Positions 42,281-51,932 of a DNA stretch of 64,000 nucleotides are shown one piece after another. The DNA comes from an uncultured Eggerthellaceae bacterium (lineage in GTDB: Bacteria > Actinomycetota > Coriobacteriia > Coriobacteriales > Eggerthellaceae): positions 151,312 to 215,311 of the forward strand of contig CAIFEB010000001.1 in the NCBI GenBank assembly GCA_903789375.1. The letters are read 5' to 3'. Each line of letters begins with the position of its first letter. Positions within the stretch are counted from its first letter, which is position 1. The notes under the pieces were generated by a model. It saw only the letters and a program-made list of their open reading frames with translations. It was not told the origin of the DNA and made no database searches. The translations under genes were made by a program, and so were the position numbers.

Positions 42281-44284
42281 TCAGCGACGGCGTTTTCCGC
42301 GCTGCGGCCGCTGCGCTTTCGGACGCAACGAGCCCTCTGCGTGCGCACGCGAAGTCTTCCCGCGGGGCTTTCCGCGCCCGCCGCTGTTCTCCTTGCAGCT
42401 TCCGCTGTGCCCCTTGCGGCTGCCGGCGTGTCCCTTCCGGTTGCGCCCGGGCCCCTTGCGCCCGTCACCATGCCCGGCCTTGTCCGCCCGCGCGGGGCGC
42501 ACGAGGCAGCGCTCGTCGAAGCCGATCAGGTCCTCCCGGCCGGCGCGGTGGAGCGCCTCGCGCACGAGGTCGTGGTTTTTGGGATTGCGGTATTGGATGA
42601 GCGCGCGCTGGAGCGCCTTCTCGTGTGGGTTGGTCGGGCAATACACCGGCTCCATCGTCCGCGGGTCGAGTCCCGTGTGGTAGATGCACGTCGAGACCGT
42701 CGACGGCGTCGGGTAGAAATCCGACACCTGCTCGGGGTTGTAGCCCAAATCGCGGCAGAACTCCGCAAGCTCAACCGCCTCTTTGAGCGTGGACCCCGGA
42801 TGCGACGACATCAGGTACGGCACGAGGTACTGCTTCTTGCCGAGCTTCCGGTTCATCTGGGCATACGTTTTCGCGAAGCGCTCGTACACCGCGTGCGGGG
42901 GCTTGCCCATCACGGTAAGCACCGCATCGGACACGTGCTCGGGCGCCACCTTCAGCTGGCCGCTCACATGGTTTTCCACGAGCTCGCGCAGAAACGTCGG
43001 GTCGGAATCGAGGAGCACGTAGTCGAAACGGATGCCGCTGCGCACGAACACCTTCTTCACGCCCGGCAGGGCAGAGAGCTCGCGCAGAAGCGCGACGTAG
43101 TCCTTGTGCGTAACGGTCAGGTTGGGGCACGGCTGGGGCGAAAGGCAGCGCCTGTTCACGCAGGCCCCGTGCGTGAGCTGCTTGTCGCAGGCGGGCACGC
43201 GGAAGTCGGCCGTCGGTCCGCCCACGTCGTGGATGTAGCCTTTGAAGTCGGGGTCCTGCGTCATGAGCCGGGCCTCGCGCAGAAGCGACTCGTGGCTGCG
43301 CGCCTGGATGATGCGCCCTTGGTGGAAGTTGAGCGCGCAGAACGCGCATTCGCCCAGGCAGCCGCGGTTGGACGTGAGCGAGAACTTCACCTCGCGGATG
43401 GCCGGCACGCCGCCCGCCTTCTCGTAGACGGGATGGTAGGTGCGCTGGTAGGGCAGGTCGTAGACCGCGTCCATCTCCTCGGTCGATAGCGGCTCGGCCG
43501 GCGGATTCTGCACAACGTAGACGCCGTGCGGGTACTCCTCGGCGAGCGTGCGGGCCGAGAACGGGTCGAGGTTTCGGTACTGCATGCCGAAGCTCTTGGC
43601 GTAGGCGCGCTTGTCGTGCGCCACGCGCTCGTACGACGGCAGGATGAGCGGGTCGTACGCGGCCGCGAGCGAACGAGCGCGGTAGACCGTGCCGGGGATG
43701 AAGGTGAGGTCGGACACGCTGAGCCCCGCGTCGAGCGCCTCGGCGATGGCGACGATGGACTTCTCCCCCATACCGTACGACACCAGGTCGGCGCCCGAAT
43801 CGAGCAGGATCGACCGCCGCACCGAATCCGCCCAGTAATCGTAGTGCGCAAGGCGGCGCAGGCTCGCTTCGATGCCGCCCAGGATGATCGGAACGTCCTT
43901 GAACGTGCGGCGGATGAGGTTGCCGTACACGATGCAGGCGCGGTCGGGGCGCAGCCCCGCCTGGCCGCCCGGCGAGTACGCGTCGGTCTTGCGGCGGTGC
44001 TTCGCCACGGTGTAGTGGTTGACCATCGAGTCCATGTTGCCCGACGACACGAGGAAGCCGAGCCGAGGCCGCCCGAACACGGCGATGCTCTTCGGGTCGC
44101 GCCAGTCGGGCTGGGCGATGATGCCCACGCGGAAGCCGTGCGCCTCGAGCAGCCGCGCGATGAGCGCCGTCCCGAACGAGGGATGGTCCAGATACGCGTC
44201 GCCGGACACGTAGGCGAAATCGACCTGGTCCCATCCGCGCTCCTCCATGTCGGCCCGCGAAATCGGCAGAAAGCCGTCGGCCAT
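42281..44284 (-). CDS. YgiQ-family radical SAM protein
   Basis: A 667-residue member of the YgiQ (UPF0313) family. The radical SAM cluster motif is GCLGECAFCALNFHQGRII (CxxxCxxC at about residues 312-319), and an N-terminal B12-binding-like fold precedes it (FGTALIARLLEAHGFRVGII). The C-terminus is a basic, low-complexity tail (KGPGRNRKGHAGSRKGHSG) that may bind nucleic acid. The start at 44284 has GGGAAGGGG upstream; the frame to 44500 is unsupported. The family is widespread and biochemically obscure. Its stop is the in-frame boundary with the serine-hydrolase remnant. Confidence 0.92.
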   Translation of the reverse strand: MADGFLPISRADMEERGWDQVDFAYVSGDAYLDHPSFGTALIARLLEAHGFRVGIIAQPDWRDPKSIAVFGRPRLGFLVSSGNMDSMVNHYTVAKHRRKTDAYSPGGQAGLRPDRACIVYGNLIRRTFKDVPIILGGIEASLRRLAHYDYWADSVRRSILLDSGADLVSYGMGEKSIVAIAEALDAGLSVSDLTFIPGTVYRARSLAAAYDPLILPSYERVAHDKRAYAKSFGMQYRNLDPFSARTLAEEYPHGVYVVQNPPAEPLSTEEMDAVYDLPYQRTYHPVYEKAGGVPAIREVKFSLTSNRGCLGECAFCALNFHQGRIIQARSHESLLREARLMTQDPDFKGYIHDVGGPTADFRVPACDKQLTHGACVNRRCLSPQPCPNLTVTHKDYVALLRELSALPGVKKVFVRSGIRFDYVLLDSDPTFLRELVENHVSGQLKVAPEHVSDAVLTVMGKPPHAVYERFAKTYAQMNRKLGKKQYLVPYLMSSHPGSTLKEAVELAEFCRDLGYNPEQVSDFYPTPSTVSTCIYHTGLDPRTMEPVYCPTNPHEKALQRALIQYRNPKNHDLVREALHRAGREDLIGFDERCLVRPARADKAGHGDGRKGPGRNRKGHAGSRKGHSGSCKENSGGRGKPRGKTSRAHAEGSLRPKAQRPQRGKRRR

Positions 44285-44576
44285 GGCGCACCCCTTCCCG
44301 AAACATCGTCGTCCGCGCAGCGCAGGCATGAGCGGCGCGCGCCCACGCCGTCCGTCCGCTCGGCGCGGGCGAACGCATGCATGCTCCCGCACGACGCGCG
44401 GTTTCCCGCACCGCTCACCGCGTTCCCGCGCATCCGCGCAACGCAATCGGCCGCCGTCCATTCGCACGCCGTAATCTGTTCGTTTGAACGAATGTCGCAC
44501 GCTGCGCGGTCAAATTTCCATAAGTAACGGTAGCATGTCTGTTCATTGACGTATTGGCCTCGAGAGAGCGTAGCGT
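44285..44576. other. Divergent promoter region with TTCGTT palindrome
   Basis: This region separates ygiQ and the SLC13-type gene. TTCGTT at 44479-44484, TG, and AACGAA at 44487-44492 form a 6-bp palindrome within AT-richer DNA, a possible operator. No gene is present. Confidence 0.45.
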
Positions 44577-45845
44577 ATGGAATTCAACCAAATATTCGCC
44601 ATTGCGGTCTTCGTCGTCGCCATGGCTCTGATCATGTCCGAGAAGGTGCACCGCACCGTCGTGTCGCTCGTCGGCGCGATGCTGCTCATCATCACGGGCA
44701 TCATGAGCTTCGACACGGCGGTCTCGCACATCGACTTCAACACGCTCGGCATCCTGTTCGGTATGATGCTGTTCGTGTCGGTCGCCAAACAGTCAGGATT
44801 GTTCCAGTACCTGGCCGTCCGCACCGCCAAGCTGGCCAAAGGCGACCCCTGGAAGATCATGATCATGTTCGCCATACTGACGGCCATCCTGTCGGCGTTT
44901 CTGGACAACGTCACGACGGTGCTGCTCATCGGCCCGATGACGCTCACCATCTGCGAGATTCTGGACATCGACCCCGTGCCGTTCTTCCTGATCGAGATCA
45001 TGTCGTCCAACGCCGGCGGCACGGCAACGCTCATCGGCGACCCGCCCAACATCATGATCGGCTCGGCGGCGGGATACTCGTTCACCGACTTTCTGATCTA
45101 CGACGGCCCCGCCGTTGTGTTCGTGATGGCCGCCACCATCGCCTCGTTCTACTTCATCTTCGGGCGCAAGCTCGAGGTCTCCGACGAGCGCAAGGCGCGC
45201 GTCATGGAGCTTGAGCCGGCGTTCGAGGACGACCGCCTGATGAAGCAGTCGGTCGTCATGCTCGTCGTCGTCGTCGTGTGCTTCATGGTGCACGACCGCC
45301 TGGGCCTGCAATCCTCGGTCGTCGCCATCACGGCGTCCGCCATCCTGCTCGGCATCTCGCACCGCAACGTCACCGAGGCGCTGCAGGGCGTCGAATGGAC
45401 CACGCTCGCATTCTTCGCCGGCCTGTTCATCATCGTCGGCGGCCTGCAGGAGACCGGCATCATCACGATGCTCGCCACGCTGTTCGTCACCATCACCGGC
45501 GGCAACACCTTCCTCACGATGCTCGTCATCCTCATCGCGTCGGCCATCATCTCGTCCGTGCTCGATAACATCCCGTTCGTGGCGACGATGATCCCCATCC
45601 TTCTGGCCATGCAGGCCGAGGGCATGGACATCACGCCTCTGTGGTGGGCGCTGTCGCTCGGCGCATGCCTGGGCGGCAACGGCACGCTCATCGGCGCGTC
45701 GGCCAACGTCGTGCTGTCCGACATCTCCGCACGTCACGGGCATCCGATCACCTTCATGCAGTACCTGAAGATCGGCTACCCGATTATGCTCATGAGCATC
45801 GCCATCTCGGCGGTGTACCTGGTCATCCGCTTCCCTCCGATGTAG
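44577..45845 (+). CDS. SLC13/ArsB-type anion permease
   Basis: A 422-residue membrane protein of the ion-transporter superfamily (SLC13, ArsB, NhaD). Two inverted halves each have a re-entrant loop with the SN[AP]-like signature: SSNAGGTATLIGDPPNIMIG in the first and GGNGTLIGASANVVLSDI in the second. Many such proteins move dicarboxylates, sulfate or arsenite, or exchange Na+ for H+. The ATG at 44577 is preceded by GAGAGAG. It stands alone and ends before a strong terminator, so no context narrows the substrate. Confidence 0.85.
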   Translation: MEFNQIFAIAVFVVAMALIMSEKVHRTVVSLVGAMLLIITGIMSFDTAVSHIDFNTLGILFGMMLFVSVAKQSGLFQYLAVRTAKLAKGDPWKIMIMFAILTAILSAFLDNVTTVLLIGPMTLTICEILDIDPVPFFLIEIMSSNAGGTATLIGDPPNIMIGSAAGYSFTDFLIYDGPAVVFVMAATIASFYFIFGRKLEVSDERKARVMELEPAFEDDRLMKQSVVMLVVVVVCFMVHDRLGLQSSVVAITASAILLGISHRNVTEALQGVEWTTLAFFAGLFIIVGGLQETGIITMLATLFVTITGGNTFLTMLVILIASAIISSVLDNIPFVATMIPILLAMQAEGMDITPLWWALSLGACLGGNGTLIGASANVVLSDISARHGHPITFMQYLKIGYPIMLMSIAISAVYLVIRFPPM

Positions 45846-45945
45846 GAAGCCAGTCTGCCGGCATGTGGGCTGCGGCAGGCGCCGCGCGCTTCAGCTTGAA
45901 CGGGCGCTGCGAGCTGGCTCGCCGTTGCCTTGCATTTTCATGAAG

Positions 45946-45984
45946 AACGCCTCCTGGGCTCGCGCGGTCCAGGAGGCGTTTTCG
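45946..45984 (+). terminator. Terminator of the SLC13-type gene
   Basis: AACGCCTCCTGG at 45946-45957 pairs perfectly with 45969-45980 and is followed by TTCGC. Confidence 0.8.
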
Positions 45985-46179
45985 CATCTTTGCCCCGCTT
46001 TGCCCCGAACCCCCGGCGACCCGAACCGCAGCGAGGCCGCTCAGGTCGGCCATGCGCTCTCGCATCCAGATAGCGGCTGTCCCGCTCACATATCGACCAC
46101 CCTGCATCCTTGCATCTCGGGCACAGCTTTCACTTCAACGCTGAAGTAATGCCACGCTTCTGCCGAACCGATGCAGCCC

Positions 46180-46208
46180 TTGCGTACATCGTACATTTGT
46201 TCTATTAT
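46180..46208 (+). promoter_or_regulatory. Promoter of the UvrD/PcrA helicase gene with LexA-like box
   Basis: TTGCGT at 46180-46185 and TATTAT at 46203-46208 are spaced by 17 bases. Within the spacer, 46191-46202 reads GTACATTTGTTC, one mismatch from the Gram-positive LexA consensus GAAC-N4-GTTC. A repressor bound there would cover the promoter core. Confidence 0.6.
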
Positions 46209-46249
46209 CAATGGAGAGAAAGCGAACGCGACATCACAAGGAGCAACGC

Positions 46250-48409
46250 ATGGATGACCTGCTGGCAGGGCTGAACGAAGCGCAACGCCGCGCGGTCACG
46301 ACGACCGAAGGCCCTGTGCGCGTCATCGCGGGCGCCGGCTCCGGCAAGACGCGCGCCCTCGCCCACCGGTTCGCCTACCTCGTCGGGTACCTGGGCATCA
46401 TGCCGTCGAACATCCTGTGCGTCACGTTCACCAACAAGGCTGCAAACGAGATGCGCCAGCGCATCCATGCGCTCACCGGCGACAACGACGCGGGCTACGT
46501 CAACACGTTCCACGGGTTCTGCGTGTCGGTCCTGCAGGAGGACGCGTCCGTCATCTCGTTCCCCAAAAGCTTCCTCGTGCTCGACAACTCCGACATCGAC
46601 GCCATGCTTTCCATCATCTACGAGGAACGCAACCTCAGCCTGCGCGATATGACGTTCGCCCGCGCGCGCGACCTGTTCGAAGTGCGCAAGACCATGACGG
46701 AGCCCGACTACTTCCATGCGCTCGTCGATCTTGCGCCCGAAGAGCTCAAGCTGAAGTACGACCTGGCCGAGCAGACGGCCGACATCCTGTTCTACGGCTA
46801 CCTGTACCAGCAGCGCAAATGCTTCGGATTGGACTACAACGACCTGATCATCTTGGTGCTCGAGGTGTTCCGCCGCAGCCCCGAGGTGCGGCTCAAATGG
46901 CAGAAGCGCATCCAGTACCTCATGGTCGATGAGTTCCAGGACATCGATGCACTGCAGTACCGCCTGATGGAGGAGCTTTCCGCCTACCACCGCAACCTCT
47001 TCGTCGTGGGCGACCCCGATCAGACCATTTACACCTGGCGCGGTGCGAGCGTGCGGTTCCTGCTGGACTTCGACCAGCACTTTCCAGGCACCACCACCAT
47101 CATGATGAACGACAACTACCGCTCCACGCCCCAAATCTGCAGCGTAGCCAACTCGCTCATCGCCAAGAATGAAAACCGCATTCCCAAGAACCTCGCGGCG
47201 CAGCGCGCGGATGGACCGCTTGTCATCGCCCATCATGCAAAGAGCTCGCAGGCCGAGGCCGATTGGATCGCCGAGCACATCGAGTATCTCCATGCGCAGG
47301 GAGCCGCCTACCGCGACATCTGCATCCTGTACCGCGCACACTACGTCACGCGCTCGGTCGAGGAGCGACTTGCCGCGCATCAGATTCCCTACACCATCTA
47401 CAGCGGTGTGCAGTTCTTCGACCGGCGCGAGGTCAAAGACGCGTTGTCGTACCTGCGCATGGTGCAGTTCCACGATGACCTGTCGTTCCAGCGCATCGCC
47501 AACGTTCCCAAGCGCAACCTGGGAGAACGCCGCATGCGCTTCCTGCGCAACTACGCCGACGGTACGGGCATGTCGCTGTTCGAAGCGCTGCGCGCATCGC
47601 TCGACAGCGCCATCATGAAGGGCACCAAGGCGGCCCAGTTCGTCGAGCTCATCGACCGGTTCACCCCGCAGGCGGAGCAGCGCCGCGTGTCCGAGCTGCT
47701 GAGCGACCTTCTTGAGAAGAGCGGCTACGAGGACATGCTGCGCACCGCCGGCGACCAGGAGCGCTTGGACAACCTGGCCGAGCTGCGCCAATCGGTCTAC
47801 GAATACGAGACCACCTGCGGCGAGGAGGCGACGATCGACCACTACCTGGCGCACGTCGCCCTGTTCAGCAACCTCGACGCCGGCATGGACGCCGACAAGG
47901 TGAAGCTCATGACCATCCACGCCGCCAAGGGATTGGAGTTTCCGCACGTCGTGCTCTGCTCGCTCGACGAGGGCGTGCTGCCGGCACGCAAGACGCGCAC
48001 GACCGAGGCCATGGAGGAGGAGCGTCGCCTGGCGTTCGTCGCCATCACCCGCGCCCAGCAGTCGCTCGCGCTCACCTGCGCGGACGGCACCACGCACAAC
48101 GGCATGCCGCGTTATCCATCCCGGTTCGTGTTCGACATCGACCAGAGCCTGCTCGACCTGACGGAGCCATGGGAGGATTCGCTCGTGCACGACGCTCGGG
48201 TCTACTACGACTTCAGCACCAAACGCCTTTCCAGCGCGGAGGCGAGAACCGTGCTCACACGCGGCACGCGGGTTGCGCATCCGGTGTTCGGCGCGGGCAC
48301 CGTGGTCGACGTCGATACGACGGAGGAGTCCTACGAGGTGCAGTTCGACCGCTTCGACACGCCGCGCACGTTGTCGTTCAACGCGAAACTGCAGGTGGAA
48401 AAGGCGTAG
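46250..48409 (+). CDS. UvrD/PcrA-type superfamily 1 DNA helicase
   Basis: A 719-residue ATP-dependent 3'-5' DNA helicase for repair and replication-fork clearing. Motifs in order: Walker A AGAGSGKTRALAHRF (near residue 26), FTNKAANEMRQRI (Ia), DEFQDIDALQY (II), GDPDQTIYTWRGA (III), TIHAAKGLEFPHVV (V) and FVAITRAQQSLAL (VI). A Tudor-like end (HPVFGAGTVVDVDTTEESYE) matches PcrA. The start at 46250 (MDDLLAGLNEAQ) has AAGGAG 6 bases before it; the longer frame from 46211 adds a basic leader. Its promoter contains a LexA-like box, pointing to SOS control. Confidence 0.94.
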   Translation: MDDLLAGLNEAQRRAVTTTEGPVRVIAGAGSGKTRALAHRFAYLVGYLGIMPSNILCVTFTNKAANEMRQRIHALTGDNDAGYVNTFHGFCVSVLQEDASVISFPKSFLVLDNSDIDAMLSIIYEERNLSLRDMTFARARDLFEVRKTMTEPDYFHALVDLAPEELKLKYDLAEQTADILFYGYLYQQRKCFGLDYNDLIILVLEVFRRSPEVRLKWQKRIQYLMVDEFQDIDALQYRLMEELSAYHRNLFVVGDPDQTIYTWRGASVRFLLDFDQHFPGTTTIMMNDNYRSTPQICSVANSLIAKNENRIPKNLAAQRADGPLVIAHHAKSSQAEADWIAEHIEYLHAQGAAYRDICILYRAHYVTRSVEERLAAHQIPYTIYSGVQFFDRREVKDALSYLRMVQFHDDLSFQRIANVPKRNLGERRMRFLRNYADGTGMSLFEALRASLDSAIMKGTKAAQFVELIDRFTPQAEQRRVSELLSDLLEKSGYEDMLRTAGDQERLDNLAELRQSVYEYETTCGEEATIDHYLAHVALFSNLDAGMDADKVKLMTIHAAKGLEFPHVVLCSLDEGVLPARKTRTTEAMEEERRLAFVAITRAQQSLALTCADGTTHNGMPRYPSRFVFDIDQSLLDLTEPWEDSLVHDARVYYDFSTKRLSSAEARTVLTRGTRVAHPVFGAGTVVDVDTTEESYEVQFDRFDTPRTLSFNAKLQVEKA

Positions 48410-48636
48410 CGGCGCTGTGCGGCAGGCGCCTGGCATGCAGCTGGGCGGCTCGTGAGACGCTCAGCCGAGCCTCCAGCAAGCGCTCAGGCATGCGGCTGTC
48501 TCTCATACAGCCGTGCGTTCCCGCCTCTGCCCGCCAGTCGCTGGGCGCAGCGGGGTGACGATGCCCGCATGAACGCCGCAGGCGCGGTCGAAACGTCTGG
48601 CGCCGAGCGAGCACAGGCGCAGCCGAGCCGCGCTCC

Positions 48637-49269
48637 TTATGCGCGGGGCTTTTCCGCCAGCACGCACACGTAACCGCGGGTGCGGTCGTGCATGACGCGC
48701 AGGTTCGCGAATCCCGCTTCGCGCACGGCGTCTTTGAGCTGCGCTGGCGTGTAGAGCGTCATCACGTCGATCTGCTCGGCGATGGCCTGGTCCTTCTCCG
48801 ACGAGCCATCTGACTCGTTGCAGATGAACAGCACGCCGCCCGGCTTGAGCACGCGCTTGATCTGGGCAAGCGCTCCGGCGAAATCAGGCCAGAAGTACAC
48901 CGTCTCGAACGCCGTCGCCGCATCGAACGCGTCGTCGTCGAAGGGCAGCGCGCCCACATCGCCCTGCACGACCTCCACCTGGCCCTCTTTTATCTGCGCG
49001 GCGCAGGTCTCACGCGAAAGATTCACCGACACGTCCGAGTAGTCGATGCCGCACACCTTCCCCGCCGGCGCCTTCGCAAGCAGCCGCAACAGGTTCGCTC
49101 CGCCGCCGCAGCCGCAGTCGAGCACGCGCGCATCGTCCGCGAGCGAAAGGTAGGACAGCCCCCAGTTGGCGAGCATCTCGTGATGGCCGGCGTTCATGCG
49201 CTCGAGCAGGGCGTATCCATCTGCGCCCTGGGGCTTTTCCGGATTGCCCGCGGGAACCTTGTAATCCAT
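48637..49269 (-). CDS. Class I SAM-dependent methyltransferase (UbiE-like)
   Basis: A 210-residue small-molecule methyltransferase. The SAM site is VLDCGCGGGANLLRLL (residues 48-63), with GIDYSDVSV holding the acidic ribose ligand and VVQGDVGALPFDDDAFD the adenine pocket. Such enzymes methylate quinones, lipids or small aromatics. It starts 5 bases after the ferrochelatase stop and shares its operon, so porphyrin- or quinone-related chemistry is possible but not shown. ATG 49269 is preceded by GGAAGGGAAG. Confidence 0.82.
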   Translation of the reverse strand: MDYKVPAGNPEKPQGADGYALLERMNAGHHEMLANWGLSYLSLADDARVLDCGCGGGANLLRLLAKAPAGKVCGIDYSDVSVNLSRETCAAQIKEGQVEVVQGDVGALPFDDDAFDAATAFETVYFWPDFAGALAQIKRVLKPGGVLFICNESDGSSEKDQAIAEQIDVMTLYTPAQLKDAVREAGFANLRVMHDRTRGYVCVLAEKPRA

Positions 49270-49274
49270 GCTGC

Positions 49275-50300
49275 CTACTTCCCTTCCGAAGCGAACGCGC
49301 GCAGAAGCACGTCGCTTACGAGTTCGACCTGCGCCGGCGTCGCATTGAGGCACGGCACGTACGAGAACGGAACCGCGTCGGCGGCTTTGCCGGCTTCCTT
49401 CAGATGCACCTGCCACGCAGGCTCGATGTCGTGCGGGATGTCGTAGTACGTCTCCAGGCAGTCGACCGAGAAATTGGGGCACACGAAGTACAGCGTGCCC
49501 GCGATGTCGCGCTGCGCCAGCTCGGCGAACACGTGGTCGGTGAACGGGCTCACCCATTCGCGCTCCTTGTCGAAGCGACTCTGGTACCCCACGACCCACG
49601 AATCCGCGCCGATGCCCAGCTCGGCGGCGACGGCCTCGCAAGTTGCATGGGTCGTCTTCTCGTACGTGTCGCCGTTCTGCACGTCGGATAGGGGGATCGA
49701 GTGGAACGACATCATCAGCACGTCGCCTGCAGCGGCGTCGAAGCCAGCGGCGCGGATGTTCTGCGCGATGGCGCGCACATACAGCGGGTTGTCGCTGTAC
49801 CCATTGATGACGTGGCACGAAACGTCCTCGGCGCCCTTCGCCTTCTTCCACGTCGCCAGATCGTCCTCGACGACGCCGACCGTGCTGAACGCCGCCTGCG
49901 GATACAGCGGCAGCACGAACAGCTCGCGGCAACCCGCCCCGCGCAGCTCGTCGAGTGCGTCGGTCATCGCAGGCGTGCCGAAGCTCATGCCGGCGCGCAC
50001 GAGCACGTTCTCTCCTGCTTGCTGCAGCTTCTCCTGCACAGCCTGCGCGATGTGCTCGTGGTCGATGATGAATTGGAAGCCCTCGCCCGTCCAGATGGTC
50101 TGATACTTCGCCGCCGACTTCTTGCTGCGCGTCGGCAGGATGCAGTGGCGCAGGATGAACGACCAAGCCTTGGGGTTCATCGGGCAGATGCGCGGGTGGC
50201 TCAGGAACTGTTCGAGGTACGCCCCTACCGCCTCGGGCGTCGGTGCTTCCGGCGATCCGGTGTTGACGATGACGACGCCCCGCAACTCGTTTGAACTCAT
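49275..50300 (-). CDS. hemH: Ferrochelatase
   Basis: A 341-residue chelatase that inserts Fe2+ into a porphyrin (protoporphyrin or coproporphyrin) in haem synthesis. The family motif MMSFHSIPLSDVQNGDTYE (about 196-214) contains the metal-binding His, and the second conserved region GYQSRFDKEREWVSPFTD and VCPNFSVDCLETYYDI completes the active site. The start at 50300 has AAGGGAG upstream; the frame to 50477 has no support. There are no other haem genes in the window. Confidence 0.93.
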   Translation of the reverse strand: MSSNELRGVVIVNTGSPEAPTPEAVGAYLEQFLSHPRICPMNPKAWSFILRHCILPTRSKKSAAKYQTIWTGEGFQFIIDHEHIAQAVQEKLQQAGENVLVRAGMSFGTPAMTDALDELRGAGCRELFVLPLYPQAAFSTVGVVEDDLATWKKAKGAEDVSCHVINGYSDNPLYVRAIAQNIRAAGFDAAAGDVLMMSFHSIPLSDVQNGDTYEKTTHATCEAVAAELGIGADSWVVGYQSRFDKEREWVSPFTDHVFAELAQRDIAGTLYFVCPNFSVDCLETYYDIPHDIEPAWQVHLKEAGKAADAVPFSYVPCLNATPAQVELVSDVLLRAFASEGK

Positions 50301-50719
50301 ATGCTCCCTTTCGGTTCGGACGGCCCCCGCCGTGGTTTCACTCGTCCATTGTGAATATGCTGCGGTTGACTTGCAAGCGCGCGACCCGCGCCCGCGCAGA
50401 AACCCGACAGGGGCGGCCGCCCGCAAAGCGGCAGAACTCGATGACGCGGCCGGCGCAACGACGGCACGCTGGAGCACATGCCGTTCGTCTGACGCTGCGA
50501 AAGCGTCTCGGGCTCCGAGGTCAGCCCGACCGACATCGATGAGGCACTCGAACGCCGCTCACCGCAATCGCTGGCGCATGCGGCTGTTTGGCGTTTGCGT
50601 GCGTTCCCGCGTGCACGCTTCCCTTTGCACGCACAGATTGAGTACGCTGGGGCGCAATGCCCCTAGTGCGCCATGCGGCCAGGGCAGCATGCAACGCAAC
50701 CATCAAAGGGGACTCACTC
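50301..50719. other. Intergenic region between hemH and the CDF gene
   Basis: These 419 bases are GC-rich and hold no convincing gene or hairpin. Both divergent promoters must lie here. Confidence 0.45.
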
Positions 50720-51895
50720 ATGATCGACCGGCTGGTCCGCCGCTTCGTCAAGGACAGCGACAACGTCTCCGACGAGCACGTGCGCACCGCGTACGGCATG
50801 TTCGCCGGCGTCGTCGGCATCATCTGCAACGTGGCGCTCTGCGTCGCAAAGGGCGCTATCGGCATCCTGTCGGGGTCGGTGTCCATCGTGGCCGACGCCC
50901 TGAACAACTTGTCGGACGCTTCGAGCAACATCATCACCCTCGCTGGCTTCAAGCTGGCGAGCCGTCCCGCCGACGACGAGCACCCGTACGGCCACGGCCG
51001 CTTCGAGTACCTGTCGTGCCTGGCCGTATCGGTCCTCATCCTGGTCATCGGCGTCGAGCTCGTGCGCGAGTCGCTGAACAAGATCATCAATCCCGAACCC
51101 ATCGAGTTCAGCCTGGCCACCGCTATCGTCTTGCTGCTTTCCATCGCCGTCAAATGGTGGATGCAGCATTTCAACGCGACCATCGGCAAGCGCATCTCGT
51201 CGGACGCACTGCAGGCTACGGCCGTGGACTCGCGCAACGACGTGATCACGACGGCGGCCGTACTCGCCGCTACGGCCGTGTCCGCATTCACCAACGTGAA
51301 CCTCGACGGCTGGGCGGGCCTGGCCGTCGGCGTCTTCATCATCGTGAGCGGCATCGGGCTCCTGCGCGACGCCGTCGACCCGCTGCTCGGGCGCGCACCC
51401 GACCCCGAGACTGTGAAAGCGATCCACGACAAGATCATGAGCTACCCCGGCGTGCTCGGCACGCACGACCTGATGGTGCACGACTACGGCCCCGGACGCC
51501 GGTTCGCGAGCGCCCACGTGGAGATGGCGGCTGAAACCGACCCACTTGAGAGCCATGACACCCTCGACAACATCGAGGAGGCGTTCAAGCGCGAGGACGG
51601 CCTGCTCATGGTGCTGCACTACGACCCCATCGTCACCACCGACACGAAGACGTCGGAGATGCGCACCTGGGTGGCCGGCCAGGTGAAGACCATCGACCCG
51701 CGGCTCACCATCCACGACTTCCGCACCGTGCCCGGGCCCACGCACACCAATGTCATCTTCGACGTCGTGCGCCCGCACGACCTCTCGCTGTCCGAAGACG
51801 AGCTGAAGGACCGCATCGCCGAGCTCGTCTGCGCACAATACCCGAAGGCCATCTGCAAGATCACGGTCGATTCGAGCTACGTGTCGGCGCAATAG
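50720..51895 (+). CDS. Cation diffusion facilitator exporter
   Basis: A 391-residue CDF family metal/H+ antiporter that exports divalent cations such as Zn2+, Fe2+ or Mn2+. The transport site is suggested by ADALNNLSDASSNII in TM2 and TAVDSRNDVITTAAV in TM5, both with paired Asp/Asn residues; the conserved HPYGHGRFEYLS loop lies between. A longer C-terminal domain (roughly residues 220-391) is cytoplasmic and typical of dimerising CDF proteins. The start at 50720 has AAAGGGGA upstream. Confidence 0.9.
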   Translation: MIDRLVRRFVKDSDNVSDEHVRTAYGMFAGVVGIICNVALCVAKGAIGILSGSVSIVADALNNLSDASSNIITLAGFKLASRPADDEHPYGHGRFEYLSCLAVSVLILVIGVELVRESLNKIINPEPIEFSLATAIVLLLSIAVKWWMQHFNATIGKRISSDALQATAVDSRNDVITTAAVLAATAVSAFTNVNLDGWAGLAVGVFIIVSGIGLLRDAVDPLLGRAPDPETVKAIHDKIMSYPGVLGTHDLMVHDYGPGRRFASAHVEMAAETDPLESHDTLDNIEEAFKREDGLLMVLHYDPIVTTDTKTSEMRTWVAGQVKTIDPRLTIHDFRTVPGPTHTNVIFDVVRPHDLSLSEDELKDRIAELVCAQYPKAICKITVDSSYVSAQ

Positions 51896-51932
51896 CGCTT
51901 CGAGGAGCGCCTTCCCTACGCGAGCACCTTGG

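Noticed and set aside
46208-48436. 742-codon minus-strand frame opposite the helicase
   Set aside because: All helicase motifs are on the plus strand; the antisense translation has none.
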